A DNA stretch of 64,000 nt from Serratia symbiotica (lineage in GTDB: Bacteria; Pseudomonadota; Gammaproteobacteria; Enterobacterales; Enterobacteriaceae): positions 620,001-684,000 of the forward strand of contig LR025083.1 of assembly GCA_900380265.1 (NCBI GenBank), in the 5' to 3' direction. Made by a program: the position numbers and the translations under genes. The notes under the pieces are model-generated. The model had not been told where the DNA came from. It saw only the letters and a list, made by a program, of their open reading frames with translations, and made no database searches. Shown one piece after another: positions 45,315 to 56,002 of this stretch (positions are counted from its first letter, which is position 1; the number at the start of each line of letters is the position of its first letter).

Positions 45315-47717
45315 ATGAACCCTGAGCGTTCCAAACGCATTGAAATCCCCGTTTTGCCGTTGCGCGACGTGGTGGTTTATCCGCACATGGTGATCCCGTT
45401 GTTTGTAGGTCGTGCAAAATCGATTCGGTGCTTAGAAGCAGCAATGCATCATGATAAAAAGGTTATGTTGGTGGCACAGAAAGAGGCCGCCACTGATGAG
45501 CCTAAGATTAATGATTTATTTTCTGTCGGCACTTTAGCCTCGATTCTGCAAATGCTGAAACTTCCAGATGGCACAGTTAAAGTCTTGGTGGAAGGCCTCC
45601 AGCGTGTCCATATCACTATGCTTTCTGACAGCGGCGAGTGTTTTACGGCTCAGGCAGAATACCTTGAGTCACCGGCAATTGATGAGCGTGAAGAGGAAGT
45701 GCTGGTGCGTACTGCGATCAACCAGTTTGAAGGCTACATCAAACTGAACAAGAAGATTCCTCCAGAGGTACTGGTTTCACTTAATAGTATTGATGATGCC
45801 GCACGTCTAGCAGATACAATCGCCGCGCATATGCCGTTAAAGCTTAATGACAAGCAGTCAATGTTGGAGATGTTCGATATTACTAAGCGTTTAGAGTATC
45901 TGATGGGGATAATGGAAACGGAAATTGACCTGTTACAGGTAGAAAAACGGATCCGTAATCGTATCAAAAAACAAATGGAAAAAAGTCAGCGTGAATACTA
46001 TCTGAATGAGCAAATGAAAGCGATTCAAAAAGAACTCGGCGAGATGGATGATGTGCCAGATGAACATGAATTGTTAAAACGTAAGATCGCAGCGGCAAAA
46101 ATGCCTAAAGAAGTGCGTGAAAAAACTGAAGCTGAACTGCAAAAGCTGAAGATGATGTCGCCCATATCTGCGGAGGCGACTGTGGTACGTGGGTATATCG
46201 ACTGGATCCTGCAAGTCCCCTGGACTGCCAGAAGCAAGGTAAAAAAAGACTTGCCCAAGGCACAGGAAGTGCTGGATACAGATCACTATGGACTTGCGTC
46301 CGTTAAAGATCGTATTCTTGAATATCTCGCTGTGCAGAGCCGAGTTAGCAAAATAAAAGGGCCGATCTTGTGCCTGGTTGGGCCTCCAGGTGTAGGGAAA
46401 ACCTCGCTTGGTCAGTCGATCGCCAAGGCAACGGGGCGTCAGTATGTGCGTATGGCATTGGGGGGGTTGCGGGACGAAGCAGAAATCCGCGGACATCGGC
46501 GAACCTATATCGGATCTATGCCAGGTAAGCTGATCCAGAAAATGGCTAAGGTCGGGGTCAAAAATCCATTGTTCCTTTTAGATGAGATTGATAAAATGTC
46601 TTCGGATACGCGTGGTGATCCGGCATCTGCTCTACTTGAAGTGCTAGATCCGGAACAAAACGTGGCGTTTAATGACCATTATTTGGAAGTAGATTACGAT
46701 CTCTCCGATGTCATGTTTGTCGCTACCTCAAATTCGATGAACATACCTAGGCCATTGCTTGATCGTATGGAAGTGATTTGCCTGTCGGGTTACACCGAAG
46801 ATGAAAAGTTTAATATTGCTAAGGGGCATTTATTGCCAAAGCAATTAGAGCGTAACGCGCTGCATCAAAGCGAACTTGTAGTGAATGATAGCGCAATTAT
46901 TGGCATAATACGTCATTATACCCGTGAAGCTGGGGTTCGTAGTCTCGAGCGCGAAATCTCCAAGCTATGTCGTAAAGTAGTAAAAGCCTTATTAATGGAC
47001 AAAAAAGTCAAACATATCAAAATCAATGGCGATAACTTAAAAGATTATCTAGGTGTTCAGCGTGTTGCCTACGGTCGAGCAGATACAGAAAACCATGTAG
47101 GGCAGGTGACTGGTTTAGCATGGACAGAAGTGGGTGGCGATTTACTAACTATCGAAACTGCTTGTGTGCCAGGCAAGGGTAAGCTGACATACACTGGTTC
47201 CTTAGGTGAAATCATGCAAGAATCGATCCAAGCTGCGCTAACCGTAGTACGAGCGCGTTCAGAAAAACTAGGGATCAATGCCGATTTTTATAAAAATCGT
47301 GACATCCATGTCCATGTGCCAGAAGGGGCAACGCCAAAAGATGGTCCAAGTGCTGGTATCGCTATGTGCACTGCGCTGGTTTCCTGCCTGACTGGAAACC
47401 CAGTACGTTCCGATGTTGCCATGACTGGTGAAATCACCTTACGTGGTCAAGTGTTGCCGATAGGTGGTCTAAAAGAAAAACTGCTAGCTGCGCATCGTGG
47501 CGGAATCAAAACTGTCCTGATCCCTCACGAGAACAAGCGAGATCTAGAAGAAATTCCAGACAACGTTATCGCTGATCTTAATATTCATGCAGTACAGAGA
47601 ATTGATGAGGTTTTAAATACTACGCTGGAAAATCCAGCCTTCGAGACATTACCAGCCGCAGTAAACAAAGTGACGAAGAGACAAGCTATTGATGAAAATT
47701 ATGAATGTATTTACTGA
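45315..47717 (+). CDS. lon: ATP-dependent protease Lon
   Basis: Lon is the homo-oligomeric AAA+ serine protease that degrades misfolded and regulatory proteins. The 800 residues (784 in E. coli) contain the N-terminal LON domain, a coiled-coil region ([22 protein letters not shown] in part), Walker [12 protein letters not shown] (about 356), Walker [10 protein letters not shown], and the protease domain with the catalytic Ser in [11 protein letters not shown] (about 679) and Lys in [13 protein letters not shown] (about 722). The C-terminal last 25 or so residues differ from the usual ending and extend it, probably from a late frameshift. The start ATG has GAGAGAG upstream. Confidence 0.97.
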   Translation: MNPERSKRIEIPVLPLRDVVVYPHMVIPLFVGRAKSIRCLEAAMHHDKKVMLVAQKEAATDEPKINDLFSVGTLASILQMLKLPDGTVKVLVEGLQRVHITMLSDSGECFTAQAEYLESPAIDEREEEVLVRTAINQFEGYIKLNKKIPPEVLVSLNSIDDAARLADTIAAHMPLKLNDKQSMLEMFDITKRLEYLMGIMETEIDLLQVEKRIRNRIKKQMEKSQREYYLNEQMKAIQKELGEMDDVPDEHELLKRKIAAAKMPKEVREKTEAELQKLKMMSPISAEATVVRGYIDWILQVPWTARSKVKKDLPKAQEVLDTDHYGLASVKDRILEYLAVQSRVSKIKGPILCLVGPPGVGKTSLGQSIAKATGRQYVRMALGGLRDEAEIRGHRRTYIGSMPGKLIQKMAKVGVKNPLFLLDEIDKMSSDTRGDPASALLEVLDPEQNVAFNDHYLEVDYDLSDVMFVATSNSMNIPRPLLDRMEVICLSGYTEDEKFNIAKGHLLPKQLERNALHQSELVVNDSAIIGIIRHYTREAGVRSLEREISKLCRKVVKALLMDKKVKHIKINGDNLKDYLGVQRVAYGRADTENHVGQVTGLAWTEVGGDLLTIETACVPGKGKLTYTGSLGEIMQESIQAALTVVRARSEKLGINADFYKNRDIHVHVPEGATPKDGPSAGIAMCTALVSCLTGNPVRSDVAMTGEITLRGQVLPIGGLKEKLLAAHRGGIKTVLIPHENKRDLEEIPDNVIADLNIHAVQRIDEVLNTTLENPAFETLPAAVNKVTKRQAIDENYECIY

Positions 47718-47741
47718 TTTTGACTAGAAAATCATTTTTTT
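47715..47741 (+). terminator. Terminator after lon
   Basis: TGATTTT (47715-47721) pairs with AAAATCA (47728-47734) around a six-base loop, followed by seven T (47735-47741). The stem is AT-rich and begins at the stop codon itself. Confidence 0.5.
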
Positions 47742-48270
47742 AGCAATATTGAACCAGATTAGTAATAACATTACCGCTGTTCAAGATGTAAGCCTTTCTC
47801 CATGGGAAATAAAATTCTAAAGTAAGTCATACAGTAAATCTGGTACAACTGACAGAGAAAAATTTCTCGCCTATTCAAATTCAAAATTAGCCGCCAGCCC
47901 TGTTTTATATGTGGTTATTTATTTTTGACTATTCCTTTAGAGTAAGAGAAACAGAAGTTCTAGTAAATGTCCTAACCCTTACTAATTAATAAGGTGTGAT
48001 GAGCATTAGCGGGGAATAATAAGTTGGGAAAAGCCTTACCAGTGCAGCCGCTACAAGCCCGGCTTCCTATGCACTAAAGTGCATAAAAGCATTTCATTGA
48101 TCGTTTCTATACACTAACTGCATAGAAAAATACTAATAAACAGTCACCTAACTCAAGCCCTATGGTAAGGTAAGGGAAAGTTCATTGTAATTATGGTCTT
48201 TTTTATCGAAGTTAGTTAGCCTGAAGGGGAGATTGTTAACCAACATCACAGCGGTGGATGATAGACGACA
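47742..48270. other. lon-ppiD intergenic region, site of lost hupB
   Basis: About 530 bases. E. coli carries hupB (HU beta) here; I can find no HU-like fragment. A perfect dyad TATGCACT/AGTGCATA (48068-48085) lies about 185 bases before ppiD. Nothing else is supported. Confidence 0.5.
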
Positions 48271-50145
48271 ATGAACAATTTACGCGCGGCTGTAAATCAC
48301 GTTCTGCTAAAAATAATTGTGTGTCTGGTTATTATCGTATTTATTTTGACCGGAATGGGTAATTATTTTACTGGTAGCGTTCGCAATTATGCAGCGAAAG
48401 TAAATGGGCAGGTCATTGAACGCGTTCAAGTAGAACATGTTTTACAAAGCGAACAGCAACGTATGGCGCAAGAAATGGGCGAGAAGTTCTTTCTATCGCC
48501 TGGGTATGACAGTCATATGAAGCAGATGCGTCAGCAAGTATTGTCACTACTAATTGATAATGTATTATTGGCGCAATATGCTAAGAAATTAGGGCTAAGC
48601 GCTAGCGACCAGCAGGTAAAAAATGTCATCCGCAAGATCCCTTTCTTCAAGAAAGAGGGCCAATTCGATAATGCTAAATATCTTGCTTTTCTTGCTAGGA
48701 TGGGTTACACCGCAGATGATTTCGCGCAGTCCATGCGCCAGAAATTAATTAATGAGCAAGTGACTCAAGCATTCAGAGAAGCGGTTTTTTTGCTACCTTA
48801 TGAGTCTCAAACCATGTCGGAGCTGCTTTTCCAACAGCGATATGTGCGTTTAGCGACCATCGATGTAAGAGAAGTACAAGCTAAACTGAACATCCGTGAC
48901 AACGAGATACAAGATTACTACCAAGAGAACAAGAATAGTTTTATTTCACCTGAGAAGATTAAGGTCCGTTATATCTCGATAGACGCCCTCTCCATGCAAG
49001 AAAAGGTAGAAGTTAGTGATGCGGACATTCGTGCTTATTACGACCAACATAAAATAAATTATACCCAGCCAGAGCGGAAGAACTACAGTGTGATCCAACT
49101 TACAACAGAGACAGAAGCCAACGCGGTACTCAGCGAGTTGAAAAAAGGTGAAGATTTTGCCACCATAGCCAAGGAAAAATCTACCGATATCACCTCACGT
49201 TTTAATGGTGGGAAACTAGGTTGGCTGGAACAGGGGGCCACTACTAACGAGATAAAAAACGCTAACCTGACTAAAAAAAACCAACTTTCAAGTGTAGTGA
49301 AGTCTTCTGGGGGCTATTTGATCGTGAGACTGAATGATATTGAGCCTAAGAATATCAGGCCGCTAGTCGACGTATATGGGAGCATCGCTAAACAGGTTCG
49401 GCAGGATAAAGCGCTAGATTCCTATTACGAGCTTCAACAGAAGGTGCGCGAAGCAGCTACAAGCGACAACGAATCTCTAACCTTGGTTGAAGAAGTAGCC
49501 GGTGTAAAATCAACGCAAACTGACTGGTTTACACGCGATAGTATCCCACCCGCCCTGGACTACCAACCGGTAGCGCAGTCCATTTTTGACGGTTCACTAA
49601 TTGGTGAAAATGATGCTCCCGGTAGTAACTCCGACCTAATTTCCGTAGATGGCAATCGAGCATTTGTGGTGCGAGTAGTTTCCTACCAACAAAAAGGCAT
49701 GGACCCGTTTGAACAAGCGAAAGATCGCGTAGCAGAGGTGCTAAAACACAATAAATCGCTGGAAAAAGCGAAGCTACAAGGTGAACAACTGCTAGTAGAG
49801 TTGAAGAAAGGAAATGGCGAGGAGAGGATGAAAGTAGCGGGTTTAAGCTTTGGTAGCGTAAAAAAGATGGTTCGCTCTTCAGTAGATAACCCGCTAGTGG
49901 AAAAAGTGTTTTCACTGCCACATCCACAAGGCAGTGAACCGGTTTATGGCTTGACTCAAGATCGCCATGGCAATGTGATATTGATCGCACTTGATATAGT
50001 TAAGCCAGGTTCTGTATCAGTCGAAGAAATGGAAAGTTTTATCAGTAAGATGGAACAGAATGCTGCTAGCAATACTTTATTCTATCTCCTAGATAGCTTG
50101 CGTAAAGACGCTAAAATAAAGTTAGGCTCTGCTGAAAAAAATTAA
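48271..50145 (+). CDS. ppiD: Periplasmic chaperone / PpiC-type isomerase PpiD
   Basis: PpiD is an inner-membrane-anchored periplasmic chaperone near the Sec translocon that catches emerging proteins; its parvulin domain has little isomerase activity in E. coli. The 624 residues (623 in E. coli) show one N-terminal membrane helix (IIVCLVIIVFILTGMG), SurA-like N-terminal region, a parvulin domain with FNGGKLGWLEQG (about residues 310-321), and a long C-terminal part. ATG 48271. With SecDF-YajC it supports export in this organism. Confidence 0.95.
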   Translation: MNNLRAAVNHVLLKIIVCLVIIVFILTGMGNYFTGSVRNYAAKVNGQVIERVQVEHVLQSEQQRMAQEMGEKFFLSPGYDSHMKQMRQQVLSLLIDNVLLAQYAKKLGLSASDQQVKNVIRKIPFFKKEGQFDNAKYLAFLARMGYTADDFAQSMRQKLINEQVTQAFREAVFLLPYESQTMSELLFQQRYVRLATIDVREVQAKLNIRDNEIQDYYQENKNSFISPEKIKVRYISIDALSMQEKVEVSDADIRAYYDQHKINYTQPERKNYSVIQLTTETEANAVLSELKKGEDFATIAKEKSTDITSRFNGGKLGWLEQGATTNEIKNANLTKKNQLSSVVKSSGGYLIVRLNDIEPKNIRPLVDVYGSIAKQVRQDKALDSYYELQQKVREAATSDNESLTLVEEVAGVKSTQTDWFTRDSIPPALDYQPVAQSIFDGSLIGENDAPGSNSDLISVDGNRAFVVRVVSYQQKGMDPFEQAKDRVAEVLKHNKSLEKAKLQGEQLLVELKKGNGEERMKVAGLSFGSVKKMVRSSVDNPLVEKVFSLPHPQGSEPVYGLTQDRHGNVILIALDIVKPGSVSVEEMESFISKMEQNAASNTLFYLLDSLRKDAKIKLGSAEKN

Positions 50146-51198
50146 CCTCAGCAGCAGCTACTGAATTTTATGTAATAAAATGTAACAACACAACTCGTTT
50201 TACTAGGCCTTTCCGAGTCTTAAATATGCCGCTTACTAAATGTTTAACAGGCTAATAAAGTGAGCTTATTTTTTGAAAAAGGGAGAGTAAACCTCTAGAA
50301 TATAGAAAATCACTCCCCTTTATTAGCAAATAACTTGGTTTTTCTGCTATTTTTGCTTTTTAAATGGTGACAGCGCTGGCTGTAAATAAAAGTGTCTACT
50401 GCCCTAATTCTTAATAGCCCTAACCGTGCTAGCGGTGCTAATTCCGCTAGTGGATAGGTTTGTTAATGAATGTTAATTAAATAGATTCTGAATAGTTAGT
50501 CCGTATGCTGAAAAGCATACTCTTAGAAGAATAAAAAACATAGTTATTGAAGGGAGCATAAAGAGACTTTTAATTTAGTTAGGCAGTTTTATAAAGCGCT
50601 AGAAATCGGAATGCAGTTGTTTTAAAAAATAAGATTGATTAGATAGTAATCCAATTAGAATTTGCACGGTAGATTCGATATTGCAGGAGTTGTTATTATA
50701 TATTATTGTAATTGCTTATAAGTTTAATTTATTGATGAACTGGCGATGGTTCCTTTATTTTATTTATTTCTATAATTATTTTGGAGAGGTGTAAACAGAC
50801 AAAGCTAGACTGCCTTCTTATCATGGTCGCGGCGTAGAGGAAAGCCAGTAATCAAGTAAGAAGGTGAAATCGCATTCCAATCTTATTTTAAGCCAACAAC
50901 GGGGAAAGCAGACTCGAGGGTTGCTTTTAAAAATTCAATCTATTTAATTACCCAAGGTAATCTGCACCTTATTTAGCCCATCAAATATCAGGAACGTGTT
51001 CTGCTTCGACACAGAATAATCCTAAGAGTAGTGCTAGAAGCTGCGGAGTGGGAGATAACTACCTGCCCATATTGCAACTCTTAGAAATCAGGGTTGCTGA
51101 CGGTAGATAGCTAAGCGTAACCTAGTGAACACCAGCAGCTACTTACGTACCAGAAAGAAAATCAATCAGGCAAATGCTTTACCAGTATTACTTTCTAA
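50146..51198. other. Decayed region, site of lost ybaV and fadM
   Basis: About 1.05 kb without a usable frame. In E. coli ybaV (ComEA-like) and fadM (thioesterase) lie between ppiD and queC. I could not read fragments of either with confidence. AAAGGGAG and CTCCCCTTT (about 50277 and 50313) could form a long-loop hairpin past ppiD. Confidence 0.4.
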
Positions 51199-51891
51199 GT
51201 GAGACCGGGTTTTGCTTCAGAGTGCCCATCCCCCCCTTCCTTGTTGACTTGGCACTGAGCTAGTCAGTTTTCTCGCACGTTGCATGCTGAACACCCAGTT
51301 CAGCCATCGCCTTTTATGCGATTCCTGAAGCTTAGTTTGTCTCTCGAGACGTACTAGATCTAACTGATGGTAGTCATCTAACAGCCCAGGATTTGCCTTA
51401 TTCAGCAACATCAACGCTGTTTTGAAGCGAATATAGCTAGAATCACTAGCACGATCGCCTATTCCATCGCTTTGATAAATTTGTTGTTGAAGTTGGGATA
51501 ATCTAAGAAATTAGTTTCTAAAACAGCCGTTATCATTGTTTCTGTTTGTATTTGGTAGGCGTAAATTGTCGCTAGAGTTAGGACTAAAATAGTATGTTCC
51601 GGGAAAGGGTGCTTGCCAGAACATCTTTTAATTTAGCTTGCAGGCGATAATGAGAATATTGTCATGAGTCAAGGCTGCTAATAGCTAGTTCTTTAAGACA
51701 ACCGACATCCACCACTTTATGATCCTTTGAAGAAAGGAGTGACGAAAGCCCTGACACTACCAGGATCTCGGTATGATGCCGCTTTCTGTAATCGAATATG
51801 ACGCACTGAACCGCGTCATATGTTTTCATGGTTGGAGCCAGGATGTCGTGCAACTTGGTCCACCTCTAAAAATCACAGCTACACGCTTTAT
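51199..51891 (-). pseudogene. queC: queC (7-cyano-7-deazaguanine synthase) fossil
   Basis: QueC makes preQ0, the queuosine precursor. The minus strand reads KRVAVIFRGGPSCTT (for KRAVVVFSGGQDSTT), TYDAVQCVIFDYRKRHHTE (for QYDEVHCVTFDYGQRHRAE), HKVVDVGCLKELAISSL (for HKVLDVTLLNELAVSSL), DYHQLDLVR (for DYYGKLDLVR) and GTLKQNPVSLRK at the end, all at correct distances. The start ATG has become ATA, the PP-loop SGGQDS is destroyed, the zinc cysteines are unreadable, and at least two frameshifts occur. The gene is clearly dead. Confidence 0.92.
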
Positions 51892-52633
51892 ACGATGACC
51901 TTATTATTAAGGTTAAGCCTTTTAAGATATACCCGTTATATTCTAAATGATCAGGTCATTAGCCTGCCTTTTTGGCGATCCAGAAACTTAGCGATCTAAG
52001 TGACTTCACCTTCTTGTTACTTGAATGATTTAGGATATGCTATTGGGTAATAGGATCACAATACCTTGGATTGGTAGTGATAGTAGAAATAATGGGTGAG
52101 CACAGGGAAGAAAGATATGTAGAAGCCCGCAGGGTTGCGCTAGTGATTTGCTGTCCTCGCTAGCTCCAGAATAGGAACTATCCATTGCCAGTGAGCAATG
52201 TTTTGGGAATACGTGGCATCACCGATCATGTAATATGAATAGTGGCGTTAATGGGGATTGTTATGGTGCGGGTTGATTAGGAATAGTCAATTTAAACTTA
52301 TAGTAACTTTCAACGTCTCCAATCGCGTTGGCAAGAGTGCCTGCATGTTCTAAAGTTTATTTCCCGTTGCCGCTGCCTTCGTTCTATTTTTAGACATAAA
52401 GAACTAAGGAGTATTTGCTGCCATCGACTCCTATTCTTGCTTTAGGTGGGTCGCCTGTTAGGCGACCCACCTAAAGCAATTTGGTTTATAAGATTGTTAC
52501 TAATTTGTTATCGTATGCTGGGTTATAGCCTAATTCTAGGATCGGACTGGTTTTATCGTCAATTCTGAATTGTGAGAGTTATTAGAGTATTTTTAAAGAT
52601 CGGAACTTTGGTTTTATGCGAATAGAATTAAGC
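51892..52633. other. Decayed region, site of lost ybaE and cof
   Basis: About 740 bases with no usable frame; E. coli has ybaE (minus) and cof (plus) here. No fragment is convincing. The region contains the perfect hairpin listed separately. Confidence 0.4.
52437..52479. repeat. Perfect 20-bp-arm inverted repeat (hairpin)
   Basis: The left arm (52437-52456) and the right arm (52460-52479) are exact reverse complements over 20 bases, with a GTT loop. The core is GGTGGGTCGCC/GGCGACCCACC flanked by TTGCTTTA/TAAAGCAA. No long T-tract follows on either strand (TTTGG on plus). It is about 155 bases past the EamA gene stop, so it may be an intact bidirectional terminator or a REP-like element. Confidence 0.9.
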
Positions 52634-53548
52634 TCACTGCATTGCCTTTTTAAGGCTATCTGCTTTTTGGCTATACAGCGTCAGTAAAAGTCCGATTAAT
52701 AATGGTAGGAGTAGCCAGAGTGAGGTCTGGCTGATAGTGGTGTTTTCAAATATTTTTTCAATTCCAATAGCTATTAATGGAAACACTAAAAATACCAAAG
52801 ATGCTTGAAATGCACTGGAATATTTTTGTAGGGCGAAATAGGCCATAATACCGCAGACACTAGCGATGACCCCTAAATAAGCAAGTGCTGAGAGCGAACT
52901 TACAGAAAAGAGACTGGTGTCGGGCATTTCAATAAAAGATCCTAAAAACAGTAGTAACAAACCAGCGCCTAGACAAGGTAAGGCGTTGTAGGTTAATACG
53001 GAGACTTGTTGCCCTCTCTTTTTGCATAACACATACATAAAGGCATGTATGAGCACTGCTGTTAACAGCGCCAGCACGCCAGGCCACTGTATTTCTCTGT
53101 TATTAGTGGACTCTAGCCATAGAATTGCAGAGAGACTGCTAACACCAAGAATGAGCCCCGCTAGTTGTCTTATACTTACCCTTTCCTTTAATAGTAAAAG
53201 GGAAGACATTAATATAGCAACGGGCATATTAGCGAATATAATTGCAGCTAATGCTGAGTTGACATAGCGCTCACCATAAATCATTAACGTAAAAGGGATA
53301 GCAAAATAGGCGATACAAATCCAAAATTGAAATATCCGGTCTCCTTTAGGGAATAATAGAGGTGTCCTGGAAAAAAAACTCAATAGTATTAAAAGCGGTG
53401 AAGCCAGTAGAAACCGTAATCCAGTAGCATAAATAGGGGGTACAGTGGAGACGGCAATTTTCATGGCCATCCATGTTGTACCCCATGTAAGGGCAACCTG
53501 CGCGAATAATATGATAATGATTCCGGTATTCTTAATTTGACTCGCCAT
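52634..53548 (-). CDS. EamA/DMT family inner-membrane transporter
   Basis: The 304-residue protein has about ten membrane segments arranged as two EamA (DUF6) repeats of the drug/metabolite transporter superfamily; the typical N-terminal motif WGTTWMAMKIAVS, the LRFLLASPLL stretch and the KERVSIRQLAGLILG motif at the end of the first repeat are visible. Such proteins export amino acids or other small metabolites; the substrate here is unknown. It is divergent from the Lrp-family gene decR, separated by 125 bases, so DecR may regulate it. That link is inference. I do not assign an E. coli name. Confidence 0.85.
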   Translation of the reverse strand: MASQIKNTGIIIILFAQVALTWGTTWMAMKIAVSTVPPIYATGLRFLLASPLLILLSFFSRTPLLFPKGDRIFQFWICIAYFAIPFTLMIYGERYVNSALAAIIFANMPVAILMSSLLLLKERVSIRQLAGLILGVSSLSAILWLESTNNREIQWPGVLALLTAVLIHAFMYVLCKKRGQQVSVLTYNALPCLGAGLLLLFLGSFIEMPDTSLFSVSSLSALAYLGVIASVCGIMAYFALQKYSSAFQASLVFLVFPLIAIGIEKIFENTTISQTSLWLLLPLLIGLLLTLYSQKADSLKKAMQ

Positions 53549-53673
53549 ATTAGTTATTGGCTACCTATGATGCAGGAGAATGCTAATAGAGTACGGTAAT
53601 ACTCAGGAAAGAATATTGCTTTTCAATCTTTTTTTTTGCTTGAATGAAGAAAAAATTTCTTTGGATTCGATAT

Positions 53674-54135
53674 ATGTTAGATAAAACAGACCGTAAGCTG
53701 CTATGTATGCTGCAGGAGGACTGTACTAAATCGCTACAGGTGCTGGCTGAAGCGGTTAATTTAACCTCCACTCCATGTTGGAAAAGGCTAAGGAGGCTTG
53801 AAGATGAGGGCTATATCCGTGGCCGAGTGGCGCTGCTGGACAATCAAAAGTTAGGTTTAGGTCTGACTGTCTTTGTACTCATTAAAACCCAGCAGCACAG
53901 CGCTGCTTGGTATCAGACATTTGTTCAACTAACTGCCCACATCCCCGAGGTGTTGGCGTTCTACCGCTTGGCGGGCGAGTATGACTACCTGATGCAAGTA
54001 GAAGTAGCGGATATGAATAGCTATAACAGCTTTTACAAGCAGCTCGTCAAAGGCGTACCGGGGTTACTCGATGTCACTTCTACTTTCGCCATGGCAAAAA
54101 TAAAATATACAACTGCCTTGCCAGTGCCAGAGTAA
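53674..54135 (+). CDS. decR: Lrp/AsnC-family regulator DecR (YbaO)
   Basis: In E. coli DecR senses cysteine and activates a cysteine detoxification operon (yhaOM). The 153 residues (152 in E. coli) start [10 protein letters not shown], with an N-terminal helix-turn-helix ([28 protein letters not shown]) shown here in family-typical pieces, and a C-terminal RAM effector domain with [15 protein letters not shown] and [18 protein letters not shown]. The ATG at 53674 matches the family start; the ATG at 53644 adds ten residues. It is one of very few transcription regulators left in this window. Confidence 0.92.
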   Translation: MLDKTDRKLLCMLQEDCTKSLQVLAEAVNLTSTPCWKRLRRLEDEGYIRGRVALLDNQKLGLGLTVFVLIKTQQHSAAWYQTFVQLTAHIPEVLAFYRLAGEYDYLMQVEVADMNSYNSFYKQLVKGVPGLLDVTSTFAMAKIKYTTALPVPE

Positions 54136-54226
54136 AAGTTAAGTAAACTGACGCTGAATCGGTGCTATCCTGCTGTTCTGGAGAAAACGAAAAGATAAAA
54201 CTTATTCAATCTTGGAGTCAAGCTGC

Positions 54227-56002
54227 GTGAGATTATTTTCCCAAATTGGTTGGTATTTTTGCCGAGAATGGCACCGCTACTTAGGGGCAGTGGTTTTGCT
54301 GATCGTTATCGCGATTCTACAATTATTACCGCCCAAGCTGGTAGGAATCATTGTGGATGGTATTACTGAAAAACAGATGTCAACTAGCGTGCTGATGGCA
54401 TGGATTGGACTAATGCTCGGTGCAGCGATTATTGTTTACCTGCTGCGCTATCTGTGGCGGGTATTGCTCTTTGGTGCGTCTTACCAGTTGGCCGTCGAGC
54501 TACGCGAGAATTTCTACCTTCAGCTTAGTCAACAGAACCCAGCTTTCTACCTGCGTCACCGAACCGGCGATCTGATTGCGCGTGCCACTAACGACGTGGA
54601 TCGAGTAGTATTTGCTGCTGGGGAAGGGGTACTGACATTAGTGGACTCACTGGTTATGGGGGTGGTCGTGCTTGTGGTAATGAGCACCCAAATAAGTTGG
54701 CAACTAACGCTTTTATCTTTGATCCCAATGCCGTTGATGGCAATTGCCATTAAATATTACGGTGATCAATTACATCAGCGATTTAAATCGGCCCAGGCGG
54801 CATTTTCCAGTCTAAACGACCAGGCACAGGAAAGTATGACTAGCATCCGTATGATTAAAGCCTTTGGTTTGGAAGATAACCAATCTAAGCGGTTCGCTGA
54901 AGTGGCTGTGCAAACAGGTAAGAAGAATATGCATGTGGCGCGTATTGATGCGTGCTTTGATCCGACGATCTATATCGCTATCGGTACTTCCAATCTGTTA
55001 GCTATTGGCGGCGGAAGTTGGATGGTAGTGAATGGTTCTCTAACCTTAGGGGAATTGACTAGCCTGGTGATGTATCTTGGTCTGATGATTTGGCCGATGT
55101 TAGCGCTAGCTTGGATGTTTAATATCGTTGAACGCGCCACTGCTGCGTATGGCCGTATCCGTAGTCTACTGGCAGAGGCACCGACGGTACCAGATGGAGC
55201 AGTACCCCTCCCTGCTAGTCGCGGCATATTGGTGGCAGATATCAGAGAATTTTGTTATCCAGAGAGTAAGTTGTTTGCGTTGCACCAGATCATGTTGAGG
55301 CTAGAGCCTGGGCAGATGCTGGGTTTGTGTGGCCCAACTGGAGCTGGTAAATCAACTCTGTTATCGCTGATTCAGCGCCAGTTTGACGTTGAAATTGGGC
55401 ACATAAGTTATCACGGCTTTCCGCTAAGACAGCTAAAGCTTGATGATTGGCGTTCGCGGTTATCGGTGGTTAGTCAGGCGCCATTTTTATTCTCCGACAG
55501 CGTGGCGAGCAATATTGCGCTCGGTAATCCGGGAGCGCCTCAAGAGAAGATTGAAAAAGCTGCACGGTTAGCTAGTGTTCATGAGGATATCCTACGCCTT
55601 CCTCAAGGCTATGAAACTGAGGTGGGTGAACGCGGTGTGATGCTCTCTGGTGGGCAGAAGCAGCGTATTTCTATCGCCCGTGCGCTGTTACTAGATACAG
55701 AGATCCTAATCCTCGATGATGCGCTTTCAGCTGTCGATAGTCGTACTGAGCAGCAAATTTTGCATAATTTGCGTTGTTGGGGTCAGGATCGCACGGTGAT
55801 TATAAGTGCGCACCGCCTGTCGGCATTGATCGCTGCTACAGAGATTCTGGTAATGCAGCATGGTACTGTGGCACAGCGCGGCGAGCACTCTGTGCTGGCA
55901 AGCCAGCGAGGCTGGTATCGCGATATGTATCGATACCAGAAGTTAGAGTCAGCGCTGGATGATTTGCCGGATTATTGTGAGGAAGCATTGGTGAATGAAT
56001 AA
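54227..56002 (+). CDS. mdlA: ABC transporter permease/ATPase MdlA
   Basis: MdlA is a half-transporter of the ABCB type that should pair with MdlB; the exported substrate is not established. The 591 residues (590 in E. coli) have six membrane segments, the [25 protein letters not shown] stretch in part conserved, then the ATPase domain with Walker [10 protein letters not shown], signature [18 protein letters not shown], Walker [13 protein letters not shown] and the H-loop SAHRLS. I prefer GTG 54227 (GGAG nine bases upstream; matches MRLF start) over TTG 54212. Overlaps mdlB by eight bases. Confidence 0.95.
   Translation: MRLFSQIGWYFCREWHRYLGAVVLLIVIAILQLLPPKLVGIIVDGITEKQMSTSVLMAWIGLMLGAAIIVYLLRYLWRVLLFGASYQLAVELRENFYLQLSQQNPAFYLRHRTGDLIARATNDVDRVVFAAGEGVLTLVDSLVMGVVVLVVMSTQISWQLTLLSLIPMPLMAIAIKYYGDQLHQRFKSAQAAFSSLNDQAQESMTSIRMIKAFGLEDNQSKRFAEVAVQTGKKNMHVARIDACFDPTIYIAIGTSNLLAIGGGSWMVVNGSLTLGELTSLVMYLGLMIWPMLALAWMFNIVERATAAYGRIRSLLAEAPTVPDGAVPLPASRGILVADIREFCYPESKLFALHQIMLRLEPGQMLGLCGPTGAGKSTLLSLIQRQFDVEIGHISYHGFPLRQLKLDDWRSRLSVVSQAPFLFSDSVASNIALGNPGAPQEKIEKAARLASVHEDILRLPQGYETEVGERGVMLSGGQKQRISIARALLLDTEILILDDALSAVDSRTEQQILHNLRCWGQDRTVIISAHRLSALIAATEILVMQHGTVAQRGEHSVLASQRGWYRDMYRYQKLESALDDLPDYCEEALVNE

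Noticed and set aside
46074-46496. 140-codon open frame antisense to lon
   Set aside because: Shadow of lon, with no homology that I recognise.
49529-49990. 153-codon open frame antisense to ppiD
   Set aside because: Antisense to an intact conserved gene, with no recognisable protein features.
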